Shown one piece after another: positions 51,693 through 61,962 of a DNA stretch of 64,000 nucleotides (position 1 is the stretch's first letter; each line of letters begins with the position of its first letter). Source of the stretch: Heterobilharzia americana (taxonomy: Eukaryota > Platyhelminthes > Trematoda > Strigeidida > Schistosomatidae); the NCBI GenBank assembly GCA_944470555.2, contig OX104134.1, positions 52,443,890 to 52,507,889 on the forward strand. The letters run 5' to 3'. Under the pieces are notes generated by a model that was given only the letters and a program-made list of their open reading frames with translations, ran no database searches and had not been told where the DNA came from. A program made the translations under genes and the position numbers.

Positions 51693-54600
51693 CTGTTTTA
51701 TCGAATGTGTTTGTGTAATGGTGTGTGAGAGAATAGCATTGTAACTTCACATTTGAACGATTATGCTGAGAATGAAATCAGAGTTTTTATTTATGAAGGC
51801 CAGCAAAACAGGAAAGTAGCTGAGACTCTGCTTGCTAGTACAAAAACACTTTATTGTAAGAAAAGGATATAATTGAAGAATTATACTATAGATTGTTGAC
51901 TGTGGATAAATTTTTAATGAAGCAAAATTACACAGCATTTACACATAAGAAGATGTGAATAAACTCACCTGTTAACTGAAATGATGCAGGGAGTAGAGTA
52001 AAAAGTTACGAAAATGTTTAGTCAGTAGTTTATGAGATAAAGTTATCAAAATCGTTTCGGCTTCACAGACAACTAAAAAGCGGTAAACGTTAGTGTCGTA
52101 ATAAATAAACAGACGATAATTAACTAAAAAGTGATTACTTGGTTGAGTAAAAATTTTAACTGTTAATTATTCTTTTTACTATGATAACTCTTTATTAACT
52201 GGTATCTTGAGGTTAAATATCTAAGTATGGCGCTACTCATAATTACAGTGTTTGAAAATGAATTCCAGCACTTTAAAATATGCATATCCATACAAGCTTG
52301 CTTGATTTATTTCGCCAAGAGTCTCCTTCTTAAGTAACGACCATCTGTGTTGACCTTGAAAGTCACAAATCCTGATTAACTTGCAGGCATTTCAGTTCTA
52401 TAAGATGTTAAAATTTTGTTTTGGTAGATCATCTTAATGTCCACAAGTGTGTGTATAGGGTCAATCATGATCGATCATGATCTTCGTGAATGACACCAGC
52501 CGACTATACTATTCGCTTAACAATGCCACTTAGTACTTATCACAAGGGAATATTTGCAAGCGTTTTGAATAACAGTCATTGAATAAAAGAGAAATGATCG
52601 AGAGAAGGAACTGTACTGAGTGAACTGACATATTTGCTTCGTTTGACTGTAGTTCAAGTCAGGTATCAGTTCCTCGAACATTTATGAAGCGTAAGATTAA
52701 GTGTTTGGAAATTGTGCAAAGTGTAGACAAAATGACGTTTTATAGATCCGGAACTATTTTGTCTTAATATCCGTTTTACTGATGACAGGTAACAAATATA
52801 TATATTAAACTTCGTCTTATATGTCTGATAACCTTAATTCACATACTATCAACATTTTGTGGCTGACCCCAGTTTGTCGTCAAAATGAATTTTTATTTTG
52901 ATGCTTAGGAAAGCCAAAGTTTATAATAGGTCGATTTGTGTATATTTCAATGTTAAAAGCATATTCCTTATTACCTAAAAATACCAGGCAACGATTTTAA
53001 ACTGATTTGAAATTAGATCGGATATGTTCTTTTCTTTTCAACATAACATTATGGGTTTACAAGATCTCAAAGATCAGCTGTGAGTAGAATTAGGATTCTC
53101 TCTAGTTAACTATTAATTTTTCAAGCGGAAGATTTGAATTTATTAGTCTGTTATATCAAGATGAAAGCTATGGTTAGGCTGTGGAGTGTAGGGAATGACC
53201 TAAATTTGCAAAGACATGACACTCTTTAGTGGTTTAATATGTAGCTTTTACTTATATTTTCAAATTACCGTTTGGCTAATAGCCCTAATTCTGACGAAAC
53301 TTGATAACTCTTTTGCGTAGAAGGACGATGTTGGTCATGCATTAGATTAATCTGTTATCGAAGTGACAATAGCAGAAAAATAATACGTGATCACAGGCTT
53401 ATTTACAGTATTCATTCGACTTCGTGACAACAATAACAGATTTTATGAACCCTCCTTTTACATTGGTTTGCATTGGTGTGTAGTGAGGCATACTTGTCTT
53501 TTTCTGAAACACAACAAATGAGATTACTTTGTCAAAACATAAGGAGACAATGTACTTATGTTTAATTTCCGAAAAACCAAAGGTTTACTCTACATTTGCT
53601 TTACGATATCTCACAAACATGTACTCCTTCATATTTGGGGGCTATCATTCTTTTATTTCATGCTTTTATCCAGAACAAGTAATTTCTCTTTCGGAAAAGT
53701 TTCTGAGGAATAGTTTTGGAGTGTCTAAACACAAATAGTTGAAAATTTTTTGAAGCAGAGTTAGCAAATTAGTAGATGAGTAAAACTGGTGTAATTTCAC
53801 TTATTACTAGTTGTACCTAGAAAACCTTTGTATATTTGTGTATTTCCAGAAGCAAACTTTCAGAAGTTTGCGAAAGTGAGATAAGTGTGACTTCTTAAGA
53901 CAATTATCCATTTGGGTTTTCATCATCTTCAGTCAAAAAGTAAATAAATAGAATTTCAGAGACTTGAAATTCGCAGTGGAAAACGGATGAACTTCAAAAT
54001 TTACCATAGACCATCGGTGGGTGCTTTAATCACATGGTGTTTTCCAAACGGCAATAACTTGATAAATTTTCAAAGCGCACACCTATAAAGTATGCATTTT
54101 CGAACAACAGCCCTCTTTTCTAGCCGCATTTCCACGCCACCTAACTTTATGAAGTGTACGTGTGCTTTTATACTGCTGTTTTTCGAACATCCAGTTGTTC
54201 AGGATTTCGACAACAACTATTCTCTGAAAGATATGTCTTGCGATATATGTCAAAAGTATACTTAAGTAAACAACTTCGTTAGCTTGCTCTAATGCTCCAT
54301 TTTACTAGCAGGCTAACTTTGGTTTGACAATACATACCACATTAACATTTATTAGTGGTGACTGCTATTATTAGTTTATAAACATATACATGACTGTTAA
54401 CTTAAGTGAAGCCTATGAGGATTGCCCCGTATTCACAACCTGACTGATATAAGTAGCTAGCTACGAGGGACACTTAATTCAAGCTGCTACATATTCCAAG
54501 TTTGCAGAGTTATTTATACGATTTGCAGCTTAGCAAAACAATCACAAAGGAAAATTAGGCATACTTGATAGCCCTAAATCAGCTCTTCTGTTTCTTAGCT

Positions 54601-57600
54601 TTCTAAAAAATAGATTGAGAACACCAAAACCAGAATTCAAAAATTCCTATTTAGACATTTAGTAAAACAAACAATATGAGCGAAGAAATATTTCTTTTTC
54701 AGTTAGTTCTTCATCAGTGGCTCTACACTAATATATAGCATTTTCAAACGTAAAATTACATACCAATCTAGTGGTGAGAGTTGTTTAGTGACATTTTATC
54801 AATCTCAAAGTATCAAGAAGGTGATAAGTGATCAGGTAATTAAGACAACTAACTAAAGCGTAGAATAATTTTAGTAGAAAGATTTTGTGAGTTTTCAAAC
54901 AGGTTGTTACATAACTGACAGTTTTTATATTAGTAACTAACGCGAAGAAAAAAGAAAATGAATTGTCACATCAATTGGTAAGTTGTTGACGGTAATTAGA
55001 GACAGCCGGAGGAGAAAAAGATGGCTAGATTAGTATGTAATTTTACGTTTTGAAAATGCTACATATTAGTGTGGATCCATTGGTGAGGAACTAGTTGAAA
55101 AAGAATATTTCTTTGCTCACACTGTTTGTTTTACAAGCAAAATTAACAGTAGGTTGATAGAAATGTTTTCTTCGAAAATATAAGAAAATATGCTCCATTT
55201 TCTGCTTGTAAGTAACAATAAAATTGTTCATGAGACAGATTTTTTACAAAAATTATTTACTAACTATGAAATGACATCCAGCGATGTAATGTGGATCAAA
55301 GTTTGCTTCTATCTGATTGGCTATGAAAAAATCACCGACCCTTTTTCGAAACGTGCAACACTAAATACTTGAGTAGCCATAGTGTTTTAGAAACATAGAA
55401 AAATTAATTGTTTCCCACTATTGTGCTTGCCGTTTGTAACTCTAAAAAGGTTGGTTTCGTCAAGCAAAGTCAAGAACTCACTCGAATTCCGTAAGCTGGC
55501 TTCACGAGAATGAGGTCTCCGAGGACAGACAGAGAGGATCTATGAATATTTTGAAATTCGACGCCTTAAGCTCAGTACAAATAAAGCAGTCCATAGCCTG
55601 GGGTTGTAGTTGTTTTTTGTTCTCATCAATTCACTAAATTTATCAGAATCTGGTAAACCGTATGTATTTCTTATAGATATTAATTTCGTTTGACAGAAGT
55701 AATTCAAATTATATTTCATCAGAATTTTGCACACATTAATTAGCCGGTCACTTGTATTTACCGCCTAGATTTCACAAAATGTTTGACGTATTCTGTCTCT
55801 TTCTTTCGTTTGTGGAAACAGTTTTCGACTGAGGCACAAAGCGATGAGTGAAAATTTTGAAAAAAGCTTTAAATATTTTCTAAATAAATATTTGAATTTA
55901 ACGCAGTCCATTTAACAATATGGGTGAACGATGCTTTGAATACAAGTTTTCGTGAGTTAGTGTAGCTTTTTGAGCAGATGTTCACTACTTTTTATTTAAA
56001 AAGATATTTTTTATTTTCTCACCGTCTTTATGGTTATCAACAAAACGTATTTATGTGAATAATTCAATCGGTTAACGTCTGATACATTTTAAAATTACGT
56101 AAGCTAGATAATTCGAAGCATTATGCTTTGCAAATGTTCTTCAATTCACCTGTTAGTGTATGGCAAGCACTACACAGGCTTTTTCTAAAATGCTGAGATT
56201 TAAAAAACCTTTAAATGTAGTGTAAATTTCTTTCCCATTTTTCCCCCAAAAACTGTTTTCTTCTCAGGGCTGAACTTTACTTAACCATCTAGTTACTTTA
56301 CTTTTTCATTCTTTACCCTAATTGAATAAAATTCATTTAAGTTTATCCCAAAAATATTGGCTTCGTCTGGAATGAACTAAAGGTGATTTGCAAGAAAGAA
56401 AAGTACATAAGATTGATATAAATTAATATATTTATAGTGAATGAAACAAATGTAGAGCTCAACAGTTTACACAGCATTCGTAACATCCATCATTCATTTA
56501 TTCACAAACTATATTATTTCAATGAGTGTAGACATCGCAGAGAACTGCTGAGGTGAACCTACACCTCAATATCATCTTCACCGAAGCATAGATACGCGTT
56601 TCTTATAGTTTTCTTCCCTTTGCTTATGGTATTTTAAACGGTTAAAACTATGACCATGCTTTACTGTGTATAGAGTGTGCTTAATAGAGACTTAGGGTGG
56701 AATATTGACGTTTGTGGTGGTGCATGGATTTTAAACTGAAGTGCCTGAGATGAAAGAAGTGCTCAAACTTCACGCTGCTATTAGGTGATTAATTCACGGT
56801 CTATTTGAAGCATAAAAAGAACGAAAATAAAAACGCACTAGAACACTACCCACTCAAAGATAATCGGGATAACTTTGTTCTTGTTGTACTATAGTTGTAA
56901 CTAATGTCTTCTTTCAATATAGAGAGATAATCAAGTCATTAAAATAACTTGTGTTGTAGGTAACCTAAAACGGTTCATGGCTACCTTTTTAATGGTGAAT
57001 TAGATGAACTTTGCTTTTATCAGCCGGTTTATACAAGTACAGTATGGTCAGTCAGTTAGCTATTTCACATACCAAAGTTCGGTTTCACATAAAACAATAA
57101 ATTCTTATTCGAATGAATGGTGGGTTATCATGAATGACGGTGAAACTATCTTCCATCTTTTAAGGTGGTGTATGTGAATCTGTTCGCAACAAGAAATGCA
57201 AATGGAAACTTGATAGTTCTAAGAATATCCAACTGTGTACTTTTTATTTAATCCTACTGAAATCTTAAAAATAATGAGTACGAAGCATGAAAATGAATAT
57301 CCTTGAAAAAATGGTAACATTTATTTTACTACTACTTGTGAAAGAGGAGAGTGAAATTTTGTTCAGCACTTGCACAATTCACCCATAAATATATTAGTTT
57401 ACACTTAAAATGCAGTTTATTTCCCGCTGTTTATTAGCAAAAGTAGGCAAAAATTTTCTTCTGTGTGACTAATAATGATGCCAGTTATAGTTATGATAAG
57501 TCGTTTTACGCACTTATGAAAAGTAGCATTTTTTGATGAAATTAAATAAAAACAATATTTATATTCTGATCAGGCTACGTAGATGTTACTGTAATTATTT

Positions 57601-57967
57601 TAGTCCAATAAAACAAAGACTTGCCTTGTAAAAGTAATCATCTTCAATGCAATGTAAGGAGGTTATTTTTTTTGCACTAAGAATTACTGGAATTTTTCTA
57701 AAACTTACATTTACTGTTTATAGTGTATATCTTAAATTGTTTCAATTTTCATTAAAAGTTATTCTTCCTACAAAAAATAGAATTCCATTCCTTTATTATT
57801 AAATAAGATTAGCAACTATTGGTTAAAACATTGTGCGTTGGTATTAAATACCCTGAAAACGTTAAAAGTCCCTCAATTCTTGATCTGTTTGGTCACCTTT
57901 AAATACGGCTACTATATCATTTCACTTAAACATGTATTTGTTCTGTTTCGCTTTTTTTATCTACCAG
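51693..57967. other. Intron sequence, no gene recognised
   Basis: AT-rich DNA up to the PKG acceptor. It contains an 18-bp perfect palindrome at 52464-52481. Open frames are at most 69 codons, without recognisable domains. Confidence 0.5.
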
Positions 57968-58134
57968 TACAAGGGCACTCATTACTCAGGCGATTCTGAA
58001 CAATGATTTTATGAAACATTTAGATAAAAGACAAATATCGAAAATTGTCGATTCCATGTGCCCTTTACGCTGTAGCAGACTGTCATGGATTATACAGGAA
58101 GGTGAAGTTGGTTCTGTTGTGTACGTTTTAGAAG
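57968..58134 (+). CDS. cGMP-dependent protein kinase, second coding exon (start of cGMP-binding domain A)
   Basis: This internal exon opens with one base completing a split codon, then TRALITQAILNNDFMKHLDK, and continues QISKIVDSMCP to IIQEGEVGSVVYVLE. This is the classic beginning of the first cyclic-nucleotide-binding domain of PKG (AILDNDFMKNL, IVDCMYP, IIKEGDVGSLVYVME in animal PKGs). It binds cGMP and releases the autoinhibitory segment. The acceptor is ACCAG (57963-57967) and the donor is GAAG|GTAAAA at 58135, leaving the frame in phase 1. The segment contains no stop and ends in mid-domain, so the rest of domain A, domain B and the kinase lie downstream, beyond this window or in exons not seen here. 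Residues differing from typical PKGs include RCSRLSW where YxxxSxII is common. Confidence 0.94.
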
Positions 58135-59516
58135 GTAAAACAAATATTTTCGTAAAGTATTTATAATTTAAAAATGTTGAGTTGATTCTCATATCTTCTT
58201 TAATATGAATTCCGTAAACACTTTCATTAATAGCATCTTAAAAACACAGTTGTACCTTCTTAGTCATTTCGTCTTATTCACTAGGCAGGGAGTGGTTCGT
58301 AATTCCTTGAGATAATACAAATTTCTATGAAACTCTACTGTATAAATTTAAAAATGTATGGTTATAGCAAATTTTGATTTCTCTTTGTCATTTCAATCTG
58401 TTAACTTTCATACAGTGTTATGCCTGTCATAACTTAGAAGACTGTTGTTAACTCACAAAGCACTACAGTCAGGCTTTGTAAATCATGCATTGTTCTCTGA
58501 GAACCTAAAATAGTTACTTCTGCGGTTTCAGACTTCTTTTTGTGAGCATACATCTTCCCGAATAAAATATATTAGTTTAAAACATATTTAAATACAAAAT
58601 CGACAAAATAAATAAACCTCACCAATGCCAAATATGAGAAAATGAAAGCTTAGATAAAATAATCAAGTATTTTTTTCTGATCTAAGAAATGACTGCAGTC
58701 ATTTTCAAAATCCGACCCATAATACAAAAGTCTGCATTTCAGTTTTATGTGTTTTCGCTGGTGATCACTGAAGCCAAATGAGCTGACTAAAAGCTAGTGG
58801 TGACGGCAGTAGACCAACAGGTTTTCTGAGTATCGCTGGAGAATTTCGGTTATTTACCCAGACGGCTGTTGTCAGTTCAGTGGAATAAAATGTTTGACAT
58901 CTGAAAATCTTTGGAACTCTGCCAAATAGTCGGAGGAGAGTTACAAGATAATAAAGATATAAAATTAATTGATTCTTGTTGATGAGAAGTTTAAGCAACT
59001 CACCCTATGATTCTACCACCACGTTTACTGTCCAAGGTGCAAACAGATTAGTTGTTATCAGTTCGAAGTTAATAGGATACACTTCAGCTTATTCGATTTT
59101 ATAGTAACTCATTGCTTTACTTGAGTCAAACTTGAAGGATCTTTTCAGACATAATATCCATGACCTTACTGGCTTCACTATATGAATCAAAGATTCTAGG
59201 TTCGCAGGAAAAGTAATGGTTGCCTGACAGAAGGATTCACCATTCAAATATTGCAGTGATACAGATTGTGATATCCTTGAACAACTTCAATCACTTTCAT
59301 CGCTTGTTTGTTGGCATAACAATTTGCTATTTAAAAACGGATTCTTTATGTTACTTATGGAGATAGCTAGCATGCAAGTAAATTGTGGAACAATAAAATT
59401 TTTACAAGAAATCATAACTGGTTGACGGCTTTGATCCAAACCTAAGGAGATATCGTTCATCCTGAATAGGGAGTATGCTTCAAAACTAATTATCCAACGT
59501 GTAAAATGTCCTGAGT
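58135..59516. other. Next PKG intron, no further exon seen
   Basis: After the donor at 58135 I looked for a phase-1 exon continuing the cGMP-binding domain (a PGKVFGELAI-like stretch) and found none before the window end. The sequence is AT-rich with only short open frames. Confidence 0.6.
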
Positions 59517-59530
59517 TTATTCAAGAGCTA
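59517..59530. repeat. Target-site duplication of copy D, left copy
   Basis: TTATTCAAGAGCTA is repeated exactly at 61457-61470, bracketing copy D. Confidence 0.93.
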
Positions 59531-60237
59531 TTATTATTATTATTAGTCCCTAGTGGAACATAGGGCTTCAGTAGCACGCCTCCAGTGACCTCTGTTCTCT
59601 GAGATCTTTTGAACCTGGTTCCACAACAGCCCACAAGCTCTCATCTCCTCCTCACACCATCTCCATGTCACCCTCGGACGTCCAACTCGTCGCTCACCAT
59701 GGGGATTCCACTCAAGCGACTGGCCTGACGCGTGATGTCCCCAGTCGGCCTTCTCAGTGCATGCTTAATCCATCTCCACTTCCTTCTGCATATTTGTTGC
59801 GTGATAAGTTCTTGGTTGGTCAGTTCCCAGAGCACCTTGTTGCTTATTCTTTCTGGCCATCTGATCTTCAGTAGCCAGCGTTGGCAGCTGTTGATGAATG
59901 TCTGTAGTTTATTGGAAATCCCTTTCGTGACGCGCCAAGTCTCTGAACCATACAGAAGCACTGACTTGACGTTGGTGTTGAAAATGTGGATCTTGTTCAC
60001 GCATGCTGAGTGCAGAAGATCTCCACACTGGTTTCAGGCTAATGAACGCCTGTCTTGCTTTTCCGATGCTGACTTTGACATCCTCGTCTGTCCCGCCTGT
60101 AGTTGAAACAGTGCTTCCTAGATTGGTGAAGGAGGTTACTTCCTTTAAGTTTCTCCTATTGATAGTGCCTGGAGTTTGTTGTTGTTGTTGTTGATGGTGG
60201 TGGTGCGGTACCTTCATCACCTCTTTCTCCTCTATAT

Positions 60238-60871
60238 TCAATTGAAGTCCCGTCTTCGCTGCCTCGCCTCTTCTGTCAACTTGTTAGTTTTTGCCTGTAG
60301 ATCTTCAAGTTTATGTGACATCAGGCACAAGTCATCGGCGAAATCCAAGTCTTCTAGGTTCTTTTCTGCAGTCCAGCCAGTGTATGCCCCTCTTCTCGCT
60401 CCCCACTGTTTGTTGCATGATCCAGTCGACCACAATCAGGAATATCATGGGGGATAGTAGGCAACCTTGTTTCACTCCTGTCTTCACTTCAAAAGCATCA
60501 CTGAGCTTCCCATTGTGAATTACTTGGCATGTGGTGTTTTCATATAGTTGTTGAATGAGATTGATAAAGGTTTGCGGTACTCCGTAGTAATGAAGCAGTT
60601 TCCAAATTACTTCTCGGTCGACGCTGTCAAAGGCCTCCTCGAAGTCGATAAAGTTGAGGTAGAGAGCTGATTGCTATTTTATGCTCTGTTCTATGATGAT
60701 GCGAAGCGTTGCAATTTGGTCTGCACATGGTCTGTACTTCCTGAAGCCTGCATGTCCCGGTCGTAGTTTTGAATCCAGTGCATCCTTAAGCCTCTCCAGG
60801 ATGATGCGGCCTAATATTTTGCTTGCTGTGGGTGGACAGGAGAGTGATTCCTCGCCAGTTCTTGCAAGCAC
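60238..60871 (-). pseudogene. Reverse transcriptase remnant in copy D
   Basis: On the minus strand the order is GRIILERLKDALDSKLRPGH (near 60830) and FRKYRPCADQIATLR, then a TAG stop just after EQSIK (about 60676). The same frame resumes as LYLNFIDFEEAFDSVDRE (motif A), YENTTCQVIHNG and KTGVKQGCLLSP (motif B). After VGSEKRG a frameshift leads to TGWTAEKNLEDLDFADDLCL, where the FADDL box carries the catalytic aspartates. Only a stop and one shift separate the motifs, so this is the best reference within the window for the lesions in copies A, C and E. Confidence 0.85.
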
Positions 60872-61006
60872 TGAGGTCTCCCTTCTTCAGCAGTTTGACT
60901 AGGTAATCTTTCTTCCAATCACTAGCCAGGTACCTTCTCTTCCTTCCACACCTTCTGCAATAGTAGTGTGAGCATGTCCGCTGTTGTCTCTGCATCTGCA
61001 TCTGCT

Positions 61007-61235
61007 CGTGGTTGCCATCTGGGTGAACGGAGTAAATTACTGACTCTTGAGTTGACAGTTTGAAGAGTCCACTCCTACTCCATCTGCTTTCGCAAATCCC
61101 AAACACTTCAATGTGATACCTTCTCATCTCTTTTGCAATCAGGGCAGCCTTGCTGGGTTCAAACATGATGTGGACATCCCATGTCCCCATTCTTATTTTA
61201 GTTTTCATCGAGAGAAGAGAAGACACATTGGCCAA
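61007..61235 (-). pseudogene. Endonuclease N-terminus remnant in copy D
   Basis: The frame runs SSLLSMKTKIRMGTWDVHIM to EMRRYHIEVFGICESRWSRS and on to YSVHPDGNHE, the first strands of an RTE-type AP endonuclease. It is intact over the part scrambled in copies A, B, C and E. The domain then ends abruptly at an internal deletion that joins it to pre-reverse-transcriptase sequence (SDWKKDYLVKLLKKGDLS). Confidence 0.82.
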
Positions 61236-61456
61236 TTGGCTACCCGAAGGCTTTCACCAACTGGCGTAATTTCGTCTCTCTGATTCCAGCGGGGAATTTG
61301 TTTGTTTTTATGTTTTATATTATTTCTGTGCTTTGAAGTTTCTTTAGCGAATGGATTTGTTTTCCGGGTTAGGGTTGCCAGCTCTATGCCCAACCTTCCC
61401 TGTTTATCTGGGCTTAAGACCGGTTAGTAACTAGTGAACTAGTTAACCAGGTGAGG

Positions 61457-61470
61457 TTATTCAAGAGCTA
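61457..61470. repeat. Target-site duplication of copy D, right copy
   Basis: An exact match to 59517-59530, lying immediately outside the 5' end of copy D. Confidence 0.93.
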
Positions 61471-61962
61471 AAGGCCTTCAAAATACGTGCGATAAAACAT
61501 TACTTTTCCCTGCATGTTTATCTTTTGTCCGATGAACTCCAAATTTATCGTTCACCATGGATAAAACAGCGTAATCCAACTTGGTGAGCATATATCCTGA
61601 CTTACTAGAAATAACTCACTTTTTACAATATTGGATGATAAGTCTGTTAAACATTCTTTTTCCTTCAGGATCAAAACACAATGCACAAGAGAAGGATTAA
61701 TTATAGAGTGAAGCGTTACCAATGAACTCAGAGGAAAGCGAATGTTCATGAAAACTTAAGCTTGGTGAAAAAAGCTGTGAATGATGAACACCTAAAGAGG
61801 TGACTACGTTGAGATTTTATTTCTAAAGTTGAACAACAGATATATTTTATAGTGAATTTCATCAATGCGTTTATAAGAAGGCATAAATAACTTGTTTAAA
61901 AATAAAATCCTTTGGATAATTAATTATTCACCAACTATCAGACGGCGATTTGATATACTGAG
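61471..61962. other. Spacer between head-to-head copies D and E
   Basis: 492 bp of AT-rich DNA with no recognised gene, separating the 5' ends of two oppositely oriented element copies. Confidence 0.6.

Larger units (their letters stand above)
15199..57967 (+). other. 42.8-kb intron of the PKG gene
   Basis: Donor GTAAGT at 15199 follows exon 1 in phase 2. The acceptor ATCTACCAG ends at 57967, after a T-rich tract, and supplies one base (T) that completes the split codon as CAT (His). The frame then opens as TRALITQ followed by AILNNDFMKHL. The alternative acceptor at 57989 would give CAG CGA TTC TGA, an immediate stop, so it is incompatible with this donor. In PKG I beta the autoinhibitory motif is followed after a few dozen residues by the AILDNDFMKNL start of the cGMP-binding domain. 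The same spacing results here without another exon. The intron contains RTE-like copies B and C, a tandem repeat and several SINE remnants. Confidence 0.85.
59531..61456 (-). mobile_element. RTE/SR2-like LINE, copy D, internally deleted, with target-site duplication
   Basis: Minus-strand copy of 1.9 kb. Its 5' end is CCTCACCTGGTTAACTAG (61456 downward) and its 3' tail is (TAA)5 at 59531-59546. A perfect 14-bp direct repeat, TTATTCAAGAGCTA, flanks it at 59517-59530 and 61457-61470, so the boundaries are exact and it inserted by target-primed retrotransposition. It keeps the least altered coding sequence of the five copies: endonuclease N-terminus (MGTWDVHIMFEPSKAALIAK), then an internal deletion, then reverse transcriptase motifs A (DFEEAFDS), B (TGVKQGC) and C (FADDL), and an RTE-type C-terminus (LYGSETWRVTK, QQICRRKWRWI). 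It has at least one in-frame stop and frameshifts, and it lacks the rest of the endonuclease, so it cannot be autonomous. Confidence 0.93.

Noticed and set aside
57990..58134. Acceptor at 57989 as the start of PKG exon 2
   Set aside because: With the exon 1 donor in phase 2 it would read CAG CGA TTC TGA, an immediate stop. The acceptor at 57967 keeps the frame and adds the expected residues before AIL.
59665..60518. Plus-strand open frames across copy D
   Set aside because: They are antisense to the minus-strand LINE, whose reverse transcriptase motifs clearly identify the true strand.
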